Positions 27,930 to 38,326 of a stretch of 38,736 nt of DNA are shown here, in pieces; within the stretch, counting starts at the first letter, position 1; each line of letters begins with the position of its first letter. The notes under the pieces were generated by a model. It searched no databases. It saw only the letters and a list, made by a program, of their open reading frames with translations, and was not told where the DNA came from. The stretch covers positions 1 to 38,736 of the forward strand of contig JBBPTG010000228.1 in assembly GCA_038093975.1 (NCBI GenBank). The letters are read 5' to 3'. Position numbers and translations under genes: made by a program. The DNA is from Chalciporus piperatus (Eukaryota > Basidiomycota > Agaricomycetes > Boletales > Boletaceae).

Positions 27930-29292
27930 TACCGGCATATCATGGTCAGGTAAACCGAAGTCTTGTCCGTTGGATTCGATGTCGCTGTGGAGTCGAACAA
28001 ACCTGAATTCCTGGTGCGTTGTATGTTCCGATGCTCTGATGGCAAGCACGTACCCAGAGTACGAATTGTCAAAAGCCCTCATTGTGGTAGTACGCCGTGG
28101 GATCAGCCAATAGCAATCGTTGTGCGTAAATTATTCAAGCGTGTGTATACCCATTCGTAATTCACGAGGTCAAACCATCACCCTGACTTGCCTGTCTCTT
28201 TTTTTTTTCATTCCACCAGGGCTGTGAAACTTGTAGCGTTTCGGGTGAACATGGACACCGGTGAATTTCATTGCTGTGTACGTTTGGATGTTCCGACGAC
28301 GCCCGGCTCGCCGGTTACTATGTTCCCTACTAACGACGAGGGGCCGTTCGTCATCATTAATTTGCTATCGCACGATTTCAAGTTGGTCTTCGATACCTTT
28401 TTATACGATACCCGAATTCAAAACAGAGCTGGTACATGCGTCCCCATCGAATGGAATATCGTGATGTACTCATCGCTGGATAGAATGTAGGGAAACATCC
28501 CGATAGTCTCATCCAACACGAAGTTGTTCCAATGACGACACATCTTCTATTGTTTACGATGTTCCGTCAGTCGGGAAACATGGAGCTGGTGGCACTCGCT
28601 CAGGCATTCGTTTCTCCAGTCCCTCTCGATCACTACCCTGCTGGTGGTGGTGGCTTCCCTCTTCAAGTCCTTGAATGCCTTTTGCCCGAACCGCACGTTT
28701 TCGCTCAGCTAGTTCGAAAGCCTGTCGTGGATCAGAGGACTGGATCTAAGGTTGATACAAGTTTATGAGCGCACCTCCCTCGACGTGACGCTGCCCAAAC
28801 CCAACGGAGACGCCGTCGCCGTCCTTCCTATGACGATTGAAATTCAGCCCCTTAGAAAAACTGTCCCACAGTCCAGGAAATATCAGCTGTCATTCGTCTT
28901 ATGATGGATACGTGGGAGGAATCTATTGGCAAGAAGTTGGTCGGGGCGGGATGTCCTTGATGAAGTTCACGGTAGATGCTAGCCAGGATGGATGTCCGGT
29001 TGTTGACACCGGCAAGTTTTTACCTATGGAGGTTACTCGTCCTCAGGCTGGTTCTTTGCTCCCGGCGCGTTGGCAGGTTTTCGATTGTTTGCGAGGGAGG
29101 TTTTTTTCGAGTACGCCTGCTCGCGGAGCTACTAGCCTAATGGGGAATTTAACCTCGTCGTCATCGTCGTCAACTTTGAATAAGAGGTATTGTACCAGTA
29201 TACTATACGATACAGGTGTCGTCGGTTCTCTTGTAGTTCTCGTGCATCCATATTTATTCCTGGAGGGATCCGATTGTCTGTTGGATCCATGA
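27930..29292 (+). pseudogene. Unidentified decayed multi-exon gene
   Basis: Collinear plus-strand segments read like protein: VGFDVAVESNKPEFLVRCMF (27966-), then after a textbook acceptor (T10 tract and ATTCCACCAG at 28218) AVKLVAFRVNMDTGEFHCCV to FDTFLYDTRIQNRAGTCVPI (28218-28490), LECLLPEPHVFAQLVRKPVV (28665-28740), QVYERTSLDVTLPKPNGDAV in another frame (28755-28815), and CPVVDTGKFLPMEVTRPQAG to LYDTGVVGSLVVLVHPYLF (29000-29280). Stops and frame changes separate them. I do not recognise the family. Confidence 0.4.
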
Positions 29293-29377
29293 TAATTCAT
29301 CTCGGTGAACCAGGTATAAAGCAACCTTTAGATTTCTATGAGCCTGAGGGTGATGGCAGTGCGTACTAAGTTGGACA

Positions 29378-29681
29378 GGGTCCAGGGTCGCCCCTAGGGC
29401 TGTTGAATCAGCATTGTCATATTGGAATCGCCATACTGCCGCCGCGGAAAGTTCTAGCTAACCTTGACGTGTCATGCGGCGATTATCTAAACCACTCGCC
29501 TTTTATATGCATGCTGCTTGAGATTCTAGCCTCGAGGCTCAAGCTCAAGTCTTGTCTTCTCTGGACGCGTTAGCAGGTACTAATACCGTTCGGACTCGCC
29601 GGGCCGGGCCGACCTCCCGATCTTCGAGCGCACCAGATACACTACAGTAATTTCAACAGCCCTATGGGCAACCCTGGACCC
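29378..29681. mobile_element. 304-bp element with 30-bp terminal inverted repeats (MITE-like)
   Basis: The sequence at 29378-29407 (GGGTCCAGGGTCGCCCCTAG, ending CTGTTGAA) and the complement of 29652-29681 agree at 28 of 30 positions. No ORF lies between. No clear target duplication is visible, so the superfamily is open. Confidence 0.65.
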
Positions 29682-29699
29682 CTCCGGCATCACAATCGA

Positions 29700-30700
29700 G
29701 CACAATCATCGCTTTATGGACTCCATAGAATACTTGTTTTCCGACATAGAAAGGAACATACTTTCGATCTGCATAGACGATAGTAAGCAACAAAGCACGA
29801 AAACTCCTCGTAGATCACGATTTGATGCGTCCTCGACGACATGGTGAGTCGGTAGGCTCGATGGGTCTTGCATGGTGGGGGTGTGGTGCTGATGTGGGTA
29901 TTTCACCAACTTGTACATGTCTTGCTGGTTCTGATGCTTGTTTTTCGTCAGCTAGCGCCTTCATCGCGACTCGCCGCGAGGTGCTATCGCCATCACGTTC
30001 GACGCCGTATCCATCACTTCTCTCGTCCCGCAAACCCCCTCGATCGACTCCTCGTCTTCATCGTCATTCGGTTGGACTCAACTGGCTGGGTACGTCGTCG
30101 GTATCGTTCTCGTCATCTTTTCGACATTATGCATCAACCTGGCGTGCTCTCGCTGCGATCGTGTGGCCGTACGACTCCGTTCGTGCGTCTATTCGATCGC
30201 ACCATGTGTTCGACTCTTGCTCGCATTCGCGCTCGCTCGTTTGGAGTCGGGACAGTTCACTGGGACTGGGAAAAGGTGGAGGAAGGTCTGGGAGTGGTCT
30301 TGGTACGTCGTCTGCACTTGCCGTGCTGCGCTGACGAGCTTCCTCATCGATCACTCAAACTGAGGACCTTTTCTCCCCCTCGATCGACGCATATCGGCGC
30401 GTTTCGTTGCTTGGACTATCAGCGACGATTTCCGTGTGTCTGTGGTTGCGTGCAACACTTCCCGCTCATTCGTGATTCGTCTCATCCCCTGGCTCGTCTT
30501 GTGCGAGCTGAAAGGGTCTATCTGTAGTACGGCAGAGAGCAACACATCTTCGAGTTGCATACCAAACGATGGTAGGAAATGACACATGAAGCCCCTGCAA
30601 AAGGAATCAGCGCAACCCACAGGCGCATCAGCAGATTTCGTAAGCCTATTGAGAGACCCAAACAGCACAGCCTTATCACGGACAACGGACCGGACTCGAT
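29700..30700. other. No gene recognised
   Basis: Two long overlapping plus-strand frames (29822-30334 and 29868-30527) are Arg/Ser/Leu-rich, lack motifs and overlap almost completely, so neither is supported. The region is rich in CTCG/CGTC steps. Confidence 0.45.
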
Positions 30701-30705
30701 CGGTC

Positions 30706-30751
30706 TCGAAAACTTATGACAGAAACCTGTCCCCTAAAGGGTCCAGGAACT
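30706..30751 (-). repeat. Dispersed ~48-bp repeat, copy 2
   Basis: This is the reverse complement of 21169-21217 with few differences. It lies 68 bases upstream of the F-box start codon and so may form part of that gene's 5' flank. Confidence 0.7.
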
Positions 30752-30818
30752 ATAATAAGTAACCACGTCCAACCAACGTCCAACGCTCTTACATAAGCTT
30801 TGCCACTGAACTTCCAGG

Positions 30819-32420
30819 ATGCCGGGACTCGCAGATCTTCCAGAAGACATTCTCCATCGCATCCTATCATTTGTCTCGCCGCCGGACATTATCCGTCTTC
30901 GCCAGGTAAGCGTGGTTGAGATCATCAATATGTTGAATATTGCTGATGCCCCGATGATATAGGTCTGTAAGACATTGTATTCAGTCACATGCCAACCCGT
31001 GGTCTGGATCCGGGCGTACGAAAGCGCAGCACTCCCCCGACCTCCAGGACCATACCTACGTACTGGTGACAAAGAGGCATTGATGTTCCTCGAGCGTACA
31101 TTAGTCCAATCTGCAAAGTCGGAACCTTGGTCTGCTCGCACCTTCCATCCGCATGCTGCTCGCACATCCCCCGGAGTTGGCGGTGATGCGAATCTGTGGC
31201 ATTTTTCACATTGGGGATCATGGTGTATCATATCCACCGAGTCATCTGTGGCGTGCCGCAGCCTCGACTCCGACGACCCGCAAACTCATGTCTTGCGTCG
31301 TTTTGACGACTTGCCAAGTGGCGATATCGATTTCATCTGGTGTGCTGACACGGTCACCCTGGCGGGTCATCCCGTCACTTACGTGCTGCTCACGGCTTGC
31401 GGCAGTCCTTATCCACCGTAGGTTTCAATTGTATTGAACCATTTACTTACTGATAGCATGAAACGTGATAGGACCCTATTGAAGGTCGTTGGCCACTTTC
31501 ATTCATCCCTATCGGTAGAGGCTGTCATTCCGTTTTCATATCCGCGATATGAATTAGTCGACGATATCCTTGTCAGTCCACGATACGTCTGCATCTATGG
31601 AGAGGGTAGGCCAAGGGACGGGGAATTAAATTTCGCGCTGCTCGACGTGACAACGGAGAAGATATACCATCTTCGTGTGGTAAGTTTTCTACGATGGCAT
31701 CCGTCTGGTTATACTACTACTAACCTGGAATCAAAGGCACCGGAAATATTCGAGCGTTTGACGCGTAGGTGTTGTAGAGCAAGCTTCCTCTTAACCAACA
31801 CCCATATACTTGTCGCATTCGTCACCGCGGATCCGAACACCCATATACAGGCATTCCGCCTTCCTTCCGAAGTCGAGCCCGGTGCTACTGCTGACCACGA
31901 CGGAATATTACACATGACACACGAAGGGATATGCAATATCAATGGATCACCCAAGCGGGTCCTCCGTGGGAATGCGGTCACCAATATTGGAGGGGTGCAG
32001 ACGACAGAGATACGACTCATGATTCGTCGTTACGAGGGTGGCGGGATGGCCCCCCGCAAAGAGGTTTACAGCGCCGTAGACCTCACTCTAACCCCTTCAA
32101 GTTCTCTCGCAATTGGAACAATCACAGTCTCACAATGTACCCCTTTGTTCTCTTTAGAGGATGAGAAGCCCGACTTCTTCGAGATGGCAAGTTCGGAGGA
32201 AGGGTTCGGACGCGGTGTGTTCGTCTTCGGATCAACTTACATTCAAACGTTTTCTGTGGATGCGAGTGGTCCAGTGTGTCGGGTTGATGTTGGGTCAAGG
32301 AGGGAGGTGTCCATGCTTGACCTCTTGGAGACGAAAACACGGGTGGAATTTGCTGCATGGAATGGCGAGCTTTGCTATACGACGACGGATGATAAAATTG
32401 AGGTCCATAGATTTGTATGA
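30819..32420 (+). CDS. F-box protein, four exons, apparently intact
   Basis: Exons 30819-30905, 30963-31417, 31457-31679 and 31737-32420 have introns of 57, 39 and 57 bases (GTAAGC, GTAGGT, GTAAGT donors; CTAAC branch site in the last) and give 482 residues. Residues 4-40 form an F-box: LADLPEDILHRILSFVSPPD then IIRLRQVCKTLYSVTCQPVV and W. F-box proteins recruit substrates to SCF ubiquitin ligases via Skp1. The long C-terminal part has the repeating beta-strand character (FALLDVTTEKIYHLRV; IQAFRLPSE; TFSVDASGPVCRVDV) usual for agaricomycete F-box proteins, which form large expanded families. The substrate is unknown. The ATG is directly before the F-box. Confidence 0.88.
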
Positions 32421-32489
32421 TTTGATAGTGAATATTTTGACATGACTACTTGGATTATGGACCTGCACAAGAGATGGCACGCATCCCGA

Positions 32490-33186
32490 GCTACGATACC
32501 GGGGAGCACAAATGGAACACATCACGAATCTAGATGGCCCGCAGATATTGAGAATGATGGAATTCTCGATGAAGGTGGTTCAAGCCATGGCACCTCTCTC
32601 ACTGTCTTACAACAAATCATGGCTTACTTGAGGTCTACAATCAACTCCGCAAAGACGAGGGGGCGAAACAGTTTCAACTTCTTTTTTCTCTTCCAGCCAT
32701 AGCCTATAGATTTCCCGACCTCAGCAACCTCATCTCACCCCTGGTGGCATTCGCGCCATGCCGAACCCTTAATTCTAGAACGCGACCGAGTCGTCCGCGG
32801 ATCGGCGCGTACATGTGAAATCTATTCTTACTCGTCTGAACGGTGTTCTTGCCTTTAGCAGAGCAGAACGGCAGAGCAAAGAACTTCGTGTTCAACGTGT
32901 CATACAAGACGCTCCTGCGGGACACCTCGATTTCCTCCTTGCCGCTGGTCGGCAGAAGTTGGCAGGAAAGGCTGGAAATAGACGGGAAAACTCTAGTCAG
33001 AAGCGCAAAAGAGGGGATGAAGAGAGTACCCGACGCACCACCCGGAGGTTAGAAGATGTTGAGGATGGGCCACTGCTGTACGAGCCCATTCAGCTCGTTA
33101 GGCCGTACAGCAAGGCCAGCCGATCACCAATTAGGCCGTGCTCTACTGGCCGGCTAACGATTGGCCGCTGGTGTATGGTCACCTAG
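32490..33186 (+). pseudogene. Unidentified decayed gene, C-terminal part
   Basis: One frame reads ITNLDGPQILRMMEFSMKVV then QAMAPLSLSYNKSWL (32520-32625). After a one-frame shift near 32630 it continues LEVYNQLRKDEGAKQFQLLF, SLPAIAYRFPDLSNLISPLV, and through a 47-base intron (32815-32861, GTGAAA...CTTTAG) into RAERQSKELRVQRVIQDAPA, GHLDFLLAAGRQKLAGKAGN and a basic QKRKRGDEESTRR tail. The frameshift suggests decay. The last ~30 codons (from ~33095) are translated from the start of the GGCCGAT-rich minisatellite. No family is recognised. Confidence 0.5.
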
Positions 33187-33189
33187 GTT

Positions 33190-33479
33190 AGGGATCGGCT
33201 AGTAATAGAATGTACGCGTAGAGTAGGGATCAGCCAATGTACCATTGTGCCCTGGCAGTGGGAATGGCCAACACAAAGGTTCCGTGAGGTAGGACCTGGC
33301 CGACTGGTGCTAATTACCCAGTCCTGCCTGCATCAGGGTTCGGCCCATAGAGAATAGGGATAGGCCGATGTGTAAACCCTCCATGTGTAGGGAGCGGCCG
33401 ATGCAGGAAATGTTTAGGGGTGGGCATTGGCCACTGAATCATGTCTCCTACAGCAGGCATGGCCCGATAGATTGAGTGT
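33190..33479. repeat. Degenerate border of the 33-bp minisatellite
   Basis: Irregularly spaced copies of AGGGATCGGCTAGT, AGGGATCAGCCAATG, GGGAATGGCC, AGGGATAGGCCGATG and AGGGAGCGGCCGATG occur. It is an older, diverged edge of the regular array that follows. Confidence 0.7.
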
Positions 33480-34460
33480 CAATGGGTAGGGATGGGCCGA
33501 TGCAATGATGTCCATCTGTAGGGATGGGCCGATGCCACCCGCCTCAGTAGGTAGGGATTGGCCGATGTATAGTTTGTTGATGCATAGGAATGGGCCGATG
33601 CATTGAGCCTCAATGTGTAGGAATGGGCCGATGCATTGAGCCTCAATGCGTAGGGATGGGCCGATGCAATCAGCGTCGATGTGTAGGAATGGGCCAATGG
33701 GTTGAGCCTCAATGGGTAGGGATGGGCCGATATACCGATTGTCACTAGGTAGGCATGGGCCGATGCAATCAGCGTCGATGTGTAGGAATGGGCCCATGGG
33801 TTGAGCCTCAATGCGTAGGAATGGGCCAATGGGTTGAGCCTCAATGCGTAGGAATGGGCCAATGGGTTGAGCCTCAATGCGTAGGGATGGGCCGATATAC
33901 CTATTGTCACTAGGTAGGGATGGGCCGATGCAATCAGCGTCGATGTGTAGGAATGGGCCAATGGGTTGAGCCTCAATGGGTAGGGATGGGCCGATATACC
34001 GATTGTCACTAGGTAGGGATGGGCCGATGCAATCAGTGTCAATGTGTAGGGATGGGCCGATGCAATCAGTGTCAATGTGTAGGGATGGGCCGATGCAATC
34101 AGTGTCAATGTGTAGGAATGGGCCGATGCATTCAGCCTCAATGCGTAGGGATGGGCCGATATACCTAGTGTTACTAGGTAGGCATGGGCCGATGCAATCA
34201 GCGTCGATGTGTAGGAATGGGCCCATGGGTTGAGCCTCAATGCGTAGGAATGGGCCAATGGGTTGAGCCTCAATGCGTAGGGATGGGCCGATATACCTAT
34301 TGTCACTAGGTAGGGATGGGCCGATGCAATCAGCGTCGATGTGTAGGGATGCGCCGATGCATTCAGCCTCAATGGGTAGGGATGCGCCGATATACCTAGT
34401 GTCACTAGGCAGGCATGGGCCGATGTAGAGTTAGTCCATTGGTAGGGATAAGCCAATGTG
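33480..34460. repeat. 33-bp minisatellite, ~30 units of three types
   Basis: The unit is GG(G/A)ATGGGCC(G/A)AT plus a variable 20-base part. Three variable parts alternate: GCAATCAGCGTCGATGTGTA, GGGTTGAGCCTCAATGCGTA and ATACCGATTGTCACTAGGTA. They often recur in the order third-first-second, giving a ~99-bp higher-order period. Since 33 is a multiple of 3, minus-strand frames of 270 and 330 codons stay open with 11-residue periodicity. I do not regard them as genes: several frames are open at once and no start context is visible. Confidence 0.9.
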
Positions 34461-34487
34461 ATCAGTGTCAATATTATATGGCCTACA

Positions 34488-35715
34488 CTACATTACATTC
34501 CTCAGCCTCTCCAACATGTCCATCTGACGTAGCAAAGAAATCATATGGAATATGTGTTGCCTACGAGTGTAGGCCAGAAATTCTAAGCGTTCAAACATGA
34601 TCCAAGATAGGGCCATCAGTGTGGCATCATCATTTCTGGCCTGTTCTTCGGCGGCTGATCCCTCCGGCGGCTGGTGTTCTCTGCGCAGCCCTTGGGCCAA
34701 TTGTCTGTTGGCCCAGTTGATTGCTTGCTCCACTGGATTGCGGCCGACGACGTTATCATCAATGTATTCCATGCCATAATCATGAAAACCACTCACAGTG
34801 ATCAAACGTCCCTGTGAATGGTGTATTTCCTGTCGCCATGTCCTCAGGATTTCTACCTTGCCAGTCATGGGCTGCAATCCAATGAATTCTTCTGCCCTCA
34901 TAGGATGCCACGAGGTACTTACGCAGGTCCAGCTCGTCCAGAAGTCTATTTTCGTTTTCCCTCCGATCATTCGACGACATGATAGCTGGGATGTCAGCCG
35001 ATGCAATATCCTGCTCATCGGCCTCGGCTGGATCACGGCCTGACAAGGTAAGAAAATGCGTCATGAAAGCCGCGTTGATAATCGATGAGTTCTGGGCCAT
35101 TTCGGCCCACATCCTCTGGCCCCTGGTTTGATACGTTGCCCCTGATTCGGCTGACCTCTGTTGAAACCATTCGGCCACCCTTGCTGCGTCGGCACGGACT
35201 GTCCTGATATCCTCCTCGGAGCCATTACCCAAAAGGATTCGAACGGTTCTCTCGGCCGATACGATGTGATTCCACAAAGGCATTCTGGGGACCTCCAAAA
35301 ACCAGCTCAAGGGGAAGCCATCTCTGGGGCCGTCTGCTGGAAAATCTTGCAGCGCATGTTCTCTGATACGACCGAAGGTCTCTGAAATGGATTCATTGAC
35401 CTCGGCTGTTCGGGCGATCAGGCCAACTTGCCAAAGAACGGCCATTGAAGCTCTTACCAGCAGCCGATGAATCCTGTTGCCTCAAAGGTGGCATGCGGAA
35501 TGTGAACTCTGTTCTTGGCATTCCTGCGGCCGTGCTATCTTCTGTCTAGGGAATGTCATCTGAATCCCTCCCAACATTTCCTCTGACATACCTGAAGAAG
35601 AATCACCACCTTCACTGTCAGAGCTATTGGCTATGATTGGTTGTGAATCCCTCGGAGAATCTGCAGACATTCTTGTGTCTGCGCCGGCCGATAATGATTC
35701 GCTTGAAGTTGCCAT
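34488..35715 (-). CDS. Five-exon hypothetical protein, weakly like the R-associated family
   Basis: Exons 35592-35715, 35458-35541, 34923-35405, 34797-34871 and 34488-34732 have introns of 50, 52, 51 and 64 bases and give 336 residues. The N-terminus is Ser/acidic (SDSEGGDSSS). The core has FPLSWFLEVPRMPLWNHIVS, RGQRMWAEMAQNSSIINAAF and, near the end, LMALSWIMFERLEFLAYTRR with a helical HIFHMISLLRQMDMLERL tail. The VPRMPLWNHIV and MWAEMAQN segments can be aligned with IPVEYDDHV and FWVTLAQN of the 25679 gene, but weakly. No known domain is seen. It is divergent from the Zn-cluster gene with 414 bases between starts. The start was chosen as the first ATG giving a continuous spliced frame. Confidence 0.65.
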
Positions 35716-36129
35716 TCTGTCGTCTTCGCTGGATTCCGGCTCTGTGTCATTGTCAAATCCTAAGTCACTCAGGGGTCAGCGTTCCTAAGATGATTTTCGG
35801 CTGACAACTTACCTGCGAATCTTACTTGCTTTGGTGCCATGTGTATGTTGCAAAATAGTCAAGGACAGAGATAGAACCCATCGGCTGAGCCTAATCAGAT
35901 CAATCGGATCAACAGCACCCGAGACTCCAGTTTCCCATGTCACCTGCTCCCTATGAGAATGCAAGTACATTTCCAGCTCCGCTCACCCAACTTGGACAAA
36001 CACATTACGTCACTTTCTATAGCTTTTATTCTCGGCCGTCACGCATCCACAACCTTTGAACACTTCATTTCATCTCGCCTCCCTAACACCCTGCTCGTCA
36101 CTTCTTCTCTACTCATCAGCCATACAACC
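35716..36129. promoter_or_regulatory. Bidirectional promoter region
   Basis: The 414 bases between two divergent start codons have pyrimidine-rich leader sequence on the plus side (CTCGTCACTTCTTCTCTACTC just before ATG 36130). No other gene fits. An upstream in-frame ATG at 35953 would extend the Zn-cluster protein by 59 residues, but the extension looks like leader sequence and was not used. Confidence 0.5.
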
Positions 36130-38204
36130 ATGATGTCTACTCAGCAAGCCAACAACTCCGCTCAAGCTCTCGCCGAGTTCCTCAAGATCACAATTGAGGC
36201 TATCATTCAAAGTGGCGAAGGCCGAGGGAGCCGCCTGTCAAGCTCGGAGTTGGAGGCTCGCACCCAAGACTGGGAGAGGAGAGTGGATTCCATGAGGGCG
36301 GCATTGGTGCGTCCAGACTACTCCCTCCTACCCTACCCTATGCTCACTTTCTCACTCCCCACAGCATCGTTTTCGCCCGATGGCTGAGGCTGCAACCATC
36401 ATCCCTCCCATCGTCATTGCTGCGGACATCAGGATCCCCAGCCGGACCAACGTCAACAGTTGGCCGGTATGGGAGTCCATCCTCCATCCTGGCGACTCCA
36501 TCCAGTTCCACCACTGGTACCGGCCATCTGAGGCCACTCACTCGACAACGCCCCCCCCTGCCACTGCTGAGCTGCCTACCGCCCTGTCTTCGACGGCTCC
36601 TCGCATCACCTCGCCGCCGCCAGCTCGTCAAGGAAAGGGTAAACAGAGGGCTATTGTGGTCGAGTCGGATGAGGCCGAGGAGCAAGAAGATGACCCAATA
36701 GGGCGGCCGGTCCCTTCAAAGTCCTCGAGGCCTCGCCCGAAACACACCAAAGCGTCAGCACCATCGGGCCCATCGCTTCCCTCCCTCCCTTCGATCGTCG
36801 TGCAGCCTCAACGCCCACCACCGCAAGCACCCAACCCGGCTCGTCTCCCAGCCCCAACCCCAAAGACACCGTCTCGCCCCCGCCGCCACCTGCCTATGAT
36901 GCAAACAAAGGCTCAGCAGGAACGTAACAAGGCCGAACGAGCCAAAAACTCTCAACCCGGCCCGTCCCATCCCTCCCCCGCCTTGGCTGCTGCCGCCTCA
37001 GGCAGCGGCTCTGTTCTACCCCCTCCCCCAGAACGCTCTCCATGTGACCGGTGTGTCACCATGGGTCGGGACTGCATTCCGCATCCTGAAGTGAGCCGCA
37101 ACGCCTGCCTTCCCTGTTTTCAGGGAAAGCAGAAGTGTTCGCTCACAACGGCCCATCCAAGACGTGCGAGTTCGGCCGCAGGGACCGATCTGCCTGCCAC
37201 CCCAGGCCCCTCCACCAGGCCGAAGAGCACTCGCCAAACGAGGGTGGCAACAGGCAAGGGGAAAGGCAAGGAGACAGCGGCTCCTGAGGACGACGACTCT
37301 GACGACCCATTGGCCATGGAGCAGACCAAGCGGCTGGGAGACAAAGGGCAGGCCGGCCGGAGCACAATGAAGAAGAGACCAAGGGCTCAGTCGGCATCAG
37401 AGGAGCCGAAGGCGAAGAAGGTGAAGCCAAGTGAGTTAATAGGTCATTCAGGTCTCTATGTGACATTAACATAGTCTACCAGCCCCAGTGGTCGAGGTCC
37501 CGACCTTCCGGCAGGTGATCTCGAAGGTCGTCAGAGAGCAAGGACACCTTCCAGGTGTCTTGGCGGTCTCTCGTCCTTCGACCGAGTCGACCGACTATGC
37601 CGAATGGAGGGATTACGCTCTGAGGCTGGAGGGCGCCATCCATCCCTCGGCCGCTCGCTTCGACCAAATGGAGGCTCGCTTCTCCAAGCTGGAGTCAGGG
37701 CTTTCGGTGGTCTCCCAGCAGGTCAGTGGGATGTCGAGGGTGTTGGAAACGGTCAGGCAAGTACAAGCCGTTGATCATCGCCCATCACCGGCCAGGTCGT
37801 TTGTCTGGCAACCTCGCCCATCTCCCTCTGCCTCTCTCCCCCTTCGCTCCCCCTCGGCTTCGGCTCCCCCACGATCCGCTGTGTCGCGCTCGCCCTCAGT
37901 GGCTGCACACCTCCCTGCGCCCGAGATCGTCGCTGAGGCCAGCACAGTCACTTTGGAGGCCGACCCGACCCTGGACTCAAGGCCACTCATTGAATCTAGT
38001 GACCAAGGGACAGCCGCACCGCCGGCCGACACCAACACAGAGCCTGACATGGGGACAGCCATGCAGGCTTTGTTCGAATACCCGTCCCAGCCGTCCAGTC
38101 CGGCCGCCGAGTCAGCTGACGGCCCATTGGGCGACGATCATGATACCACTGACAAGGCTCCCTCAGGGGATGATGAATCAGAGCCGATGGACACTGAGGA
38201 GTGA
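36130..38204 (+). CDS. Zn2Cys6-like, Pro-rich, coiled-coil hypothetical protein
   Basis: Three exons (36130-36306, 36365-37430, 37483-38204; introns 58 and 52 bases) give 654 residues. Residues 286-317 contain CDRCVTMGRDC...ACLPCFQGKQKC, spacing C-x2-C-x6-C-x10-C-x2-C-x6-C, which matches the fungal binuclear Zn2Cys6 consensus. Unlike classical regulators the cluster is central and lacks the following dimerisation linker and the fungal transcription-factor middle domain. Around it are Pro/Ser-rich disordered stretches, basic NLS-like segments (KKRPRAQS, KAKKVKP), and a helical segment (FDQMEARFSKLESGLSVVSQ) likely to form a coiled coil. Nuclear nucleic-acid binding is a fair inference. Similar single-cluster proteins are, to my knowledge, common in repeat-rich parts of agaricomycete genomes. 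Confidence 0.8.
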
Positions 38205-38326
38205 GGGCAGGGCCAATGTATATCATCGTTATCTTGTACCGTATATACATCGCAATAGAGTCTTTTCTTTGCAATCCATTCAAACCGCCTACTTAAGCAG
38301 TCAAGTCCGAAAGAAAGAAACCTAGA

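Noticed and set aside
29822..30527. 170- and 219-codon overlapping plus-strand ORFs
   Set aside because: They overlap in different frames, are Arg/Ser-rich, and have no motifs or introns.
33480..34460. CRISPR-like array
   Set aside because: Eukaryotic context; the units are wholly repetitive with three recurring variants and no unique spacers.
33414..34471. 270- and 330-codon minus-strand open frames with 11-residue repeats
   Set aside because: Produced by a 33-bp tandem repeat whose length is a multiple of three; two frames are open at once and no start or splice context supports either.
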